This document shows, one piece after another, positions 49,101 through 56,350 of a stretch of DNA of 64,000 bases. The stretch comes from Burhinus oedicnemus. Its lineage: Eukaryota; Chordata; Aves; Charadriiformes; Burhinidae. The stretch spans positions 1,271,501 through 1,335,500 of the forward strand of contig VFFE01007622.1 of NCBI GenBank assembly GCA_008921705.1, written 5' to 3'. A program made the position numbers and the translations under genes. How positions within the stretch are numbered: position 1 is the first letter of the stretch; each line of letters begins with the position of its first letter. A model generated the notes under the pieces. That model did no database searches and was not told where the DNA came from. It saw nothing but the letters and a program-made list of their open reading frames with translations.

Positions 49101-52100
49101 GAGGAGGAGAGCTGAACCTCCGTGCAATGGAGCAGGGGAAGGTGCTCAGGTCAATGCACCCATGGGTGGGACAGCTTTCCTGGGAGAAGCAGGGTGCTGG
49201 CACTGCAGAGCTGGAGGTACCTGCACTCTTCCTGCACGCCCCATTTTTTGGGTGCAATTCAGCATCACTATCTTCCATTTAGCCTGGCAGCCCCATCCTG
49301 GGTCCTTTCCCTTCCTTCTCGGTCCCTGGGGACCACCGGCCCTGACATCTCAACGAAATGTCCTCTCTCCTCCACACCGCCACTGAGGAAATAATCAGCG
49401 GTAAATAATTTAATCACCAAATCTTGCTCTTTTCATTTACAGGGCCATTATGATCTTACGGAGTACTCGGAGGAAAATTAATAGGGTGAAGTAATACCTT
49501 ACACGAGCAGCAGATACAGCTGGAGCTGGGCGTGCGAGCACGTGCCTGCCGTGCCCTGTGGGACGGAGTGAGCTGCCCTGCTGGCGGGAGGTGAGCTCTG
49601 CTTTTTGATATACCCTTACCACTACACGCCGTCTGCCCAGGCAATCTGTCCGTCTTCAAGGCTTATAAACATGCCACAAGCATTTTTCCTAATCGCATCT
49701 ATCAGGCAGCGGCGCAGCCCTGCATCCCCCCAGCACCGGTTCAGATGCTTTGCCGATGCCTGGCCCGGGCGGGTTAGTGACACCGGCTGAGATACTGTTA
49801 CTCTTCCCAGACTGGGTGATGTGTTTTATATTATTTCTCTTGGATTTATTAAGCATTATGTAACCGGCTAACCAATCCCGCATGCGACGCAATCGTGGCT
49901 GATTTCATGTCAGTGGAAAGTAAACAAAAAAAATGTTCTGAAGTGGCTGAACTGAAATTCATTTCCACATGCAAAGCAATTCCTGGAGGATCTTCTCTGT
50001 CTCCACGCAGCTACTTTGCATCCAGGCTCTCATGCAACCTATTAGAAAAGAACTATGGAAAAACTGCATGTTGTACACGACAGGGCGTTACAAGCAAATC
50101 CTCTCTGTTTACTCCCTGAGTGAAATGATTAAGATAAAGTTCATTTTACTCAATTATTTTTATGCATCTTTGTGGATTTCTGCTGGTCCTTGAAACATGT
50201 TATGCTGGCATATTTTTTGTCTTCTAACTGGAGAACTCCATCAAATGTGAAAATTACTCACCAATGAAGTCTGGTGTTAAAATTTGAAAAATAAGGCAAG
50301 CCAGCCCTGCAGTCCTGAGGTCCCGAAGCCCAGCAGGACTCAACCCAACGAGATGGAGGAGGATGTTTTGCCCTTGCTCAGCTTTGGAAGGACTGTAAGT
50401 ACCAGGTGAGGCAAAAACTGTACCCTCATTAGACTCTGAACCCAAGCTCTTTCAGGACCACTCTTCCTTCTGGTGTTATGGACACCATACTTCCCATTAA
50501 CACCAGTTTGCACCCTGAGATGTTGAGCTGAGGATGGAGGTACACAGAATGGATAAAACACAGATCCCGTACCATTTTGTTTGTTTTTCTCAGTGTCTTT
50601 GAAACATTCAGCAATGTCTGAAAATGTTGTGTGTATTTCTGAATCCATACTGAAACATCAGTGAAGTCGGTGGCTGGGGGACACGCCGTTGCATGTTATT
50701 TGTATTATTTTTCGGTAAGCCCCTATGGCATCCAAGCACTGCTTCACCTGGGCAAGTAGCTAAGTCCAAGTTAAGCTGAACTGCTGCATTAGGCCCGGCT
50801 GGGCTGATGGATCATGTAACAGCGTTTGCCACTTGCTGGGCTGCAATTTGAATATAAGGATGGCACTAAGCAGTGATCCCAGGGGTAGATGATGGGTGGT
50901 GAAGGGGCAGGACGGGACATCCCTGAAGGCGATGCTGGTGGGCAAGTTCACAGATCCATGTGGTGTCACCACCACACCTAGCCTTGTGCCGTCTCACTGG
51001 ATGAGCAAAGTTGTCCTCAAACCAGGAGGGAACCCGCAAGTTAGGGGTTCGTCTGCTGTTCTGGAGGCTCACTTATCCCCTCAGGAGATGAGCAGGGATG
51101 GGTTCTGCAGGAGTACTTGATGCCCTACAGCCTCCATCAAAAAGGTGGCCCAAGGGAAGGTTGAAGATTAGCACGAGTCCCTCGAGTCGCACAGGACAGT
51201 AGCTTAACACAGGGATTTTTCACTCCCTAAGTGCTCTGTGTGTGCTGGCTGCTGCGGGTTGCTGTGTAATTATGGCTGGTACCTCCAGAGCTGTTACCAT
51301 GCCAGGCAAAAACTGCCCTGGCAGGCAAAAGCAGTTGTGAGTTTCCCTGATAATAACTGTACTTATCCCATTAGGCATTCGGCAGCCACTGGGTAAGTAC
51401 TGGGCTATGAAAGTCAAATGCAAGGAGCTACGATGCAAACCAAGGCTTGGGGTCATTCTGTGTCTAAAGGTGCAATAATTCCCTTTCATTGTGCCTATTG
51501 CCCCTATTCCTTTCTCTGTCTTATCTTTTGCTGTCCTTCCCACCCACGTGTGACATTGGGAAAACCCTGAGAGAGCAAGCCATGCCAGCAGCACAGCCTG
51601 AACAACAAGTTTGGGGCCTGGGAAGGGGAAAAACACCCCACAGCTGGGGGTCAGCCCAAGGAAAAACCATATATACACCCAGTCTCATGTGATTACCTCC
51701 ACCAGCACCACACCATGGCCCCACCACCACAGCAACTCCCACCAGCCCAGATGGCGCACGAGGGGAATGTGCCATTTCTCCCAGAGGATGGAAAGCACAG
51801 CAATTCATTCTAAGTCTGAGGAGGGGGAAAACTGCTGAGGACAATGTTCATAAGCAATTTTAGCAGCTCCACTGGTGCCTCTGCTTATCTGGGGCTTTGC
51901 AGGGTAAAGCAATGCGTTAGCATACGCCACGGCGTGGTGTGCATCGGTTGTTGGTGGGGTTTGCAGAAGGCTAAGACAGCACGTCCTCCATGGAAGGTGC
52001 CTTCTGATGATTGGGGATACGCATGCTGTGTTTCCAGAGGGCTCTGACATTTCAGCCCTCTGAAGAGCTCTTTGCAGTGATCCGGTGTTGGCTAAATCCC

Positions 52101-55100
52101 GGTCTTAAAAATGAGTCCCTTCTTCCCACCTCCCACGCTGCTTGGGAGAAGGAGTCACAGCCTGGCCACGCACGGGTGGTTTGAGCTCATCTTGTCGCAA
52201 GTCATTGCAGAAATATCTGAGGATTCAACAGCACTTGCAGGTCTGGGAGCTGAATGGCAGAAGGTAAGAGTCAACTGACTCCCCAATGCTGTTTCCATCA
52301 TTTTTGTTGCTCTTTTGTCTCCAGAACCACCAACAGTATATCCTGTATCTGGTTTATTTAACTGCAGCCTCTGCATCTCATTCTCAGGGAGATGCAGCAG
52401 AGATGAGTCCCTCTCTCTGCACAGAAAAAGCGGCAGCAATGAACCTCACAGCAAAGGACAGGGAGCTGCAAGTCGGTTGCAGACGTTGCTCTGTCTTGAC
52501 TACTGCAGTTCAAGCAAAACTACTGCCCAGCAGTGGTTTTTTTTACTATTATCATCATATTATACTCTGGAATTCAGTTTTATGTATATTTTTCAGGCTC
52601 TGCAGGAATCCTGGATCTCTGTGAATAGGTGGAAGTGAAATGTAAAGATATCGTCCAAATAGGTAAACATGTCAGAAACATTATCTGGGTCACATTTGGG
52701 CAACAGGGTTCGCTCTGTTTTAAGTGCAAATGGTTTACTGATGATTTAGATGAACTTCCTGAGGAGTGTTTGAAATTCCTGGCACACATTCGATTTACCA
52801 TCTGCTAGAAGGACTTTGATGAGCCCACAAAGAGACATTGGACTGGAGCTGCTCTTCATATCTCGGGTGGACTTTTTGTGGTTGACTAGTTTGTATTTTT
52901 TTGTGTTTGTATTATTTTGATTCCTTGAGGAGAAGCGGGGCTTGCAAGGGACTGTGCGATGAGCTGCCGGGGCAGAGATGCTCTGTTAATGTTAATGCTC
53001 CATCAATGTGCTGTCGTCAAGTGGCTGCAGCACTGCCTGTTCTTTACGTCTGCTAAAATTATTACGTAGAGTTGAGTTTTGTCCTCATTTAGACCAGATC
53101 TAACAGTGATCAAGTAATTTGTGCTGTCAGAGGGAACTTGAACTTGAGGCTAGCCTGGATTACAGACGCTAAAAACTTTCTTGCTTTTCCTAAAGCGTCC
53201 CCCATTTAGCGTGTAAATAGATGGTGTGTTCTTCTCTTCCATTTCTTTCTCGATCTCTTAAAAAAAAAAAAATCTTTTAAGGAGTTTGTAACTCCTTTAA
53301 GGTGTTGTATCCTACCAAAAAGCACTGCCCAATAGGGTTGAATTCAGCTTGAATATTTTCCATTTTCCTAAAGCAGAAGAGAGCTATGGCAGGAGGGCAG
53401 AGGGGGCAGGTTTTTGGAAAGGAATTTTTGCAGGAATGGGACCAAGAGTCCTGTTGACAGGGCCTGAAGTGCTTTTTCTCCGCACATGAAAGTAACGGGA
53501 GCTTTTGCATCTGCGTGATGCCTCTCCAGAGACCCCTCTTGCAGAAGGAGAGGGTTCCCGCAGGTCCCAGCCCCTGGGCAGAGCTGCAGCACAGCCCCAG
53601 GGAGCCTCGGCAGCTGGAGGGGGTGAGGTGCAGGGGGCAAAGCTGCTCCTCCCACATGGAGGAATGGACAAAGAGGGGAATGTTCTCCATTCACCATCTC
53701 CCACTCTGAGATCTCATCATTGTGCAGTAGCGCATTTTCTTTTCAACTCAGCATCCTGCCCCAGGACACCTCTTGAAACATGCCGCGGTCTGAATATCAC
53801 TGAGCACTACTTCTGCCCAAGACCTGCCTCCCAAGCCACAGCCTGTTGCAGAAGTTATAGCCCTGGCGAGGGTGAAAGAAAAGCTTGTGCCACTTGTGCC
53901 GCTCTTTTACAAACAGGTGAGGACAGGGCAAATACACAAAATGAGAGTAAACATGTGCCGGGGAGATCTCACCCCCAAACAAATATCCTGTGCCTCTAGT
54001 GGGAATGTCTGTGACCATTTTCTACCACCACTGAGTGCCTTTTGACATATTAAAGACATGGCAGGAACTGAGCTCCCAGGGGATCCATTGGTCTTTTTTC
54101 TGTGGATGCTTGTACCCTGGGTCTATTTGAAGAAGTATGATTCATTCAACTGCTCGTTGCTTATGGCTCTGTGTGTCACTTCCCATTGTAAGAAGAAGGG
54201 TCTTGTTTGCTATCGTCGACTGGTTGGGGCTAATTTTGGGATAGATCTAGCATGGAAAAAATGCTTTACGCAGCAAGACAGCGGCTGATTCAGTTTCTTC
54301 CATGCTGGATGCTAGTGTTTAGTCTCCCAGGCAGGCAGTTTCATCAAGCAACATCAGACAGATGTTCCTCATCGTGTCCCAGCTGCGTTGACTGGCGACC
54401 TGCTCTGTCAAACACTTGTCGGGGAACACGGGCATTCATTCTGCACGGGTGACATTTTATTAACCGAGCCACCTGAAAACAGCAATGGATCTTTTTAAAG
54501 AAATATCTATACCAGTATTAATTGTAAAGACCCTAGAAGTGCTTGTAGTCATGGAACTCCCAAGAACCGTTCCTGGGAAGGAGTCCGAGTTCCTGATTTT
54601 GCAGGAAAACAGAAGAAATTCTTCTCTGAATTTCCAGTGCCAGGCACGGTATGAATTCATATTGGCAGTATCATCTTGCTGATGGGGTGCACGGTGCCCC
54701 AAGCCAATGCAGGACACAGTCAAGCATTCTGGTTTGAAATGGCTGAAGTGAGAAGGGATCAGTATCAAAATCTCATGGGTTTGCATTGTTGATCTATGGA
54801 AAAGGCCTCTCAGTGGTGTAACAACCAGCAGGCCAGGAACTTCAGCAGATGTCTCTGGGCCTCCCAAAAGCAAAAATATAAGAAAAGTATATTTTGCCTG
54901 GAGGGAACATCTTCACAGGAGTGTTGGGGTAACTGAAAAGATTAGGAGATGCTCAGATATTGGGGCAAGGAGATGCCTTATCAATGATCCGATCGCATGA
55001 GCTGGGGTCACCTCAGGTGACTGCTTCAGGGCTCAGCCCCACCTGGACCCTGGACCAGGGCAATCAACCAGCCCTCTTTGCTGACTGCCATGGTTGCCCT

Positions 55101-56236
55101 GGTTCCAGTTGCTGGCACAAGCTCATCAGCACTGGTTTGCATGCAGGACATGTATTAGGGTGTGATGGTCCTGGAGGCACGGACTCTCCAGCTCCCATGC
55201 GTGGTCAGAGGACTTGCCATCACATGCTGCAATGGGAGGACAGCGTCTCTTTGCAGGCTGAGTGAAGGGGGCAGGAGTTTCCTTCAGATACCTTCAGGCC
55301 TTATCAGCACTATACTCTGGAGCCGGGGTGGAAGCTGCTGGGGATGGCTTTGTTTGGACCTCTGCTTACCCAGAAGAGCTGGAGTTTTGGATCCAGCGCA
55401 GAGTAAATGACATGGAGCTAAAGGGAACATCTCTATTGACAGCATGGCAAGGTGAGAGGTTTTGCTGCAGGCAGAGCAGGTCCGATACGATGCTGCTTCA
55501 ACCACTTCCAGAGTCATGACCAAGGTGTGGGTCGAACTGGAGCGTGGGATTCTGCAAAGTGACACCCAGCAGCTGCCACCACTGGAGCTGCACATCAGCT
55601 CCCCATTACAGCTTGCTCCTGCTGAGAGCTGCACATTGCCCAGCAGAAATGCTGAAAAACATTTTTTTTTTTTTTAATTATTATTTTAATCTTGAGTCCA
55701 GCTGTAAATTATCCTGCCTAGTCAAGGGTAACGCTTAGGTTGAGGTATATCCTCGGAGCTGCTGGAATCCACACGGGCAATAGCCCTTCCACCCAGTGCA
55801 GACTGGCAGGCTGCAGCGTACAGCTGGACACATTAATTGCCCCAACGCCGAGATGCATTTGCTGTAGTATAAATCAGCTGTCGTTTGTCAGGCGTGTTCC
55901 TGGCTTATCAATGGGAAGCAAAACAGTGCGGTGGAACGGCTCCGTGAAAGGGTAAGTCCTGGAGTGATGTAGCTGGTGGGAGCATGGGCTGCAGAGGGGA
56001 CTGCACGATAAGCAGGCTCTCCCACTTCTCCATAAAGCTTGACAGCTACCAGCAGCCAGCAGGAGAGTTTCAGCCGTACACGGGCTGTAACAAAAAGATG
56101 AACCAACTGACGAACAAGAAATATGACTCTGATGAACCTTACAGATCCTTTCCGGAGGCAGGATCACAATGGTCACCTCTGAATCCAGGGATGTGCATAC
56201 GAGCAGGGCCAAGACAGCTTTCAGCCACCCCTTCAT
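27960..56236 (-). CDS. TGFBR2L: TGF-beta receptor type II paralogue (TGFBR2-like serine/threonine kinase receptor), complete 7-exon gene
   Basis: Exons 56236-56143, 42495-42345, 38344-38142, 35088-34280, 34163-34022, 32773-32646 and 28172-27960 join in phase to 1740 bases, a 579-residue protein plus TGA (human TGFBR2 is 567). Features: signal peptide at 1 to about 20; cysteine-rich ectodomain, about 34-138, ending in a CxC...CN box (C130, C132, C138, N139); N-glycosylation sequons at N86, N111 and N146; transmembrane helix, about 159-184; kinase, about 245-545. The kinase has the glycine loop GKGQFAEV (252-259), ATP lysine K278, HRD 378-380, DFG 398-400 and APE 427-429. Type II receptors bind TGF-beta family dimers at the cell surface and phosphorylate the GS box of type I receptors; this gene has no GS box, as expected for type II. 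LPIELDxxVGKGxFAEV and [14 protein letters not shown] are TGFBR2-specific. Ectodomain, linker and C-tail diverge too much for TGFBR2 itself, so I call a paralogue. The symbol is descriptive. Its neighbour OSBPL11 is convergent. Confidence 0.95.
28245..28464 (+). mobile_element. CR1 LINE fragment (3' end), 5'-truncated
   Basis: It shows the hallmarks of the avian CR1 3' end: GGAACTTCTTTACTTTGAGG, then GGAACAGGCTGCCCAGAGAG, GGTTGGACTAGGTGATCTCC and CCCTTCCAACCCCTGTGATT. About 220 bases remain, all noncoding. It lies in receptor intron 6, antisense to the gene, with its near edge about 72 bases from the exon 7 acceptor. Confidence 0.95.
30402..30798. repeat. 12-bp direct repeat flanking the longer CR1 copy (possible target-site duplication)
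   Basis: AGGAAGCCCTTG occurs at 30402-30413, at the 5' edge of the CR1 fragment, and again at 30787-30798, six bases past its octamer tail. The position suggests a target-site duplication, which is unusual for CR1. Confidence 0.6.
30405..30780 (+). mobile_element. CR1 LINE fragment, 5'-truncated, longer copy
   Basis: A second CR1 copy of about 375 bases. It has GAGAAGAGAAGACTGAGAGG, then GGTGGCAGAGCACTGGAACA and the terminal CCTTCCAACCCCTACCATTC followed by the tail ATTCTGTGATTCTGTGA. It overlaps the shorter copy over its last 220 bases. It lies in receptor intron 6, antisense to the gene, and 12-base direct repeats flank it (see separate entry). Confidence 0.96.
32646..32773 (-). CDS. TGFBR2L: TGFBR2-like exon 6: kinase C-lobe
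   Basis: 128 bases between the minus-strand acceptor CTTCCTTGCAG and donor GTAAAC. It completes a Glu codon and encodes [19 protein letters not shown] through [15 protein letters not shown]. The TGFBR2 counterpart reads VKDYEPPFGSKVREHPCVE and so on, with the same 42-codon length. Ends in phase 0, joining GMRFLC of exon 7. Confidence 0.95.
33753..33800 (+). repeat. Possible old CR1 3'-end remnant
   Basis: GGGGGCTGGACCAGATGGCC followed by GGGGTCCCGTCC resembles the degenerate CR1 terminus (GGGGTTGGACTAGATGACC and so on). It is only about 45 bases long, so it may be chance. Confidence 0.3.
34022..34163 (-). CDS. TGFBR2L: TGFBR2-like exon 5: activation segment and APE motif
   Basis: 142 bases, acceptor GCCCGCAG-type upstream of GTGGGCACC, donor GTAGGA. 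It encodes [20 protein letters not shown], then [27 protein letters not shown] and one base of Glu. APE (427-429) and the [11 protein letters not shown] helix are TGFBR2-type. Upstream is the 116-base GC-AG intron. Confidence 0.96.
34164..34279 (-). other. TGFBR2L: GC-AG intron 4 of the TGFBR2-like gene
   Basis: Exon 4 ends CAG at 34280 and the intron begins GCAAGT, the strong consensus for GC donors (CAG|GCAAGT), and ends CAG. At 116 bases it is the shortest intron of the gene. No GT donor nearby keeps the conserved residues [12 protein letters not shown] joined. Confidence 0.9.
34280..35088 (-). CDS. TGFBR2L: TGFBR2-like exon 4: transmembrane helix, juxtamembrane linker and kinase N-lobe to DFG
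   Basis: 809 bases, acceptor CCTCCCCGCAG, GC donor. Residues 150-419. [12 protein letters not shown] begins the transmembrane helix (human has ISLLPPLGVA). A Gly/Pro/Arg-rich linker (about 186-240) shows little similarity to TGFBR2 until [17 protein letters not shown]. Then come [15 protein letters not shown] (K278), [25 protein letters not shown] and CDFGIAIRL, ending VDDFANSGQ. The exon is markedly GC-rich, which also opens a long spurious antisense frame. Confidence 0.97.
35089..38141. other. TGFBR2-like intron 3
   Basis: 3.05 kb with no recognised exon or repeat family. Several short antisense frames near 35.3-35.7 kb reflect local GC richness only. Confidence 0.6.
38142..38344 (-). CDS. 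TGFBR2L: TGFBR2-like exon 3: second half of the ligand-binding ectodomain
   Basis: 203 bases, acceptor GCACGTGCAG, donor GTGAGT. It completes Trp82 and encodes [19 protein letters not shown], then [13 protein letters not shown], the [13 protein letters not shown] box and LIFENHTNG. It aligns to TGFBR2 RKNDENITLETVCHDP and FMCSCSSDECND, with one extra residue between the CxC and CN cysteines. Three N-X-S/T sequons are visible. Too short in any single frame to stand out without splice reasoning. Confidence 0.95.
38345..42344. other. TGFBR2-like intron 2
   Basis: 4.0 kb without recognised exons. It holds a (TTTG)n tract at 41467-41486; open frames of up to about 120 codons have no domain or splice support. 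Confidence 0.6.
41467..41486. repeat. (TTTG)5 microsatellite
   Basis: Five consecutive TTTG units in intron 2 of the receptor gene. Confidence 0.85.
42345..42495 (-). CDS. TGFBR2L: TGFBR2-like exon 2: first half of the ligand-binding ectodomain
   Basis: 151 bases, acceptor CTCTGCCCCGCAG, donor GTAAGC. It completes Ser32 and encodes [19 protein letters not shown], then [28 protein letters not shown] and two bases of Trp82. The cysteine pattern LCKxCD...C...CxSNCxxxSxCE...ICVAxW is that of TGFBR2 exon 2 and its finger 1. The extra Cys pair at the start (CCAG) is not in remembered human TGFBR2. Confidence 0.95.
44546..44603. repeat. Imperfect tandem duplication of about 30 bp
   Basis: TTGTTATTTATGTATTTATA is followed by a near copy, ATGTTATTTACTTATTTATA, with related CC/CACGG(GG) sequence ahead of each. 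A small local duplication in intron 1. Confidence 0.7.
45143..45160. repeat. Poly(A) tract
   Basis: About 18 consecutive A. No retroposon body was recognised next to it. Confidence 0.9.
48658..48684. repeat. GTGTGCGCGCACAC palindrome merging into a (CA)n microsatellite
   Basis: A perfect 14-base self-complementary palindrome (48658-48671) continues as alternating CA to 48684. Alternating purine-pyrimidine sequence with a CG core can adopt Z-DNA or a hairpin. Confidence 0.85.
48837..48857. repeat. Poly(T) tract
   Basis: About 21 consecutive T, followed by a C/T-rich stretch. No adjacent element identified. Confidence 0.9.
56143..56236 (-). CDS. TGFBR2L: TGFBR2-like exon 1: start codon and signal peptide
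   Basis: The minus-strand ATG at 56236 opens [14 protein letters not shown], then [17 protein letters not shown]: a basic N-terminus and hydrophobic core typical of a secretory signal. The frame meets a donor (TCT|GTAAGG) after 31 codons plus one base, 94 coding bases. From memory, human TGFBR2 exon 1 also has 94 coding bases (intron at c.94/95), also phase 1, with PP at a similar place. The leftover T joins the CC of exon 2 to give Ser. No other upstream minus-strand frame I examined combines a signal peptide with a phase-1 donor. It is assigned by inference, since no transcript is available; the -1 donor base is T, not the usual G. Confidence 0.75.
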
Positions 56237-56271
56237 TTCCCCCTGAAGATCCCTAAGGAAATGTTGTCCCA

Positions 56272-56350
56272 CAGCTGGGGTCCAGCACGGAGATAACGTG
56301 GCTGTAATCCACAGGTTTGATAAGGCCGGCAGCCATCAGTGGTGTTATCT
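56272..56350. promoter_or_regulatory. Cluster of three WGATAR motifs and an E-box upstream of the TGFBR2-like start
   Basis: AGATAA at 56291-56296, TGATAAG at 56318-56324 and TTATCT (AGATAA on minus) at 56345-56350 lie 55 to 115 bases upstream of the receptor ATG. An E-box CAGCTG is at 56272-56277. No TATA box or CpG island is apparent. This is a possible GATA-factor-driven promoter or 5'UTR; function is inferred from motifs only. Confidence 0.35.

Larger units (their letters stand above)
42496..56142. other. TGFBR2-like intron 1
   Basis: 13.6 kb, if exon 1 is placed correctly. No other exon recognised. Contents noted: poly(A) tract 45143-45160, CpG-richer block about 48050-48530, palindrome plus (CA)n at 48658-48684, poly(T) 48837-48857, imperfect duplication 44546-44603. 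Many 60-160-codon frames here have no recognisable domain. Confidence 0.5.

Noticed and set aside
51220..51678. 152-codon minus-strand frame in receptor intron 1
   Set aside because: No domain or signal recognised, and the overlapping frames on the other strand are also open.
53505..53999. 164-codon plus-strand frame with three overlapping minus-strand frames in receptor intron 1
   Set aside because: Open on both strands at once, which indicates composition and not coding; no recognisable domain.
27960..56236. That the receptor is a pseudogene or retrocopy
   Set aside because: Introns are retained, all seven exons are open with compatible phases, and every catalytic residue is present.
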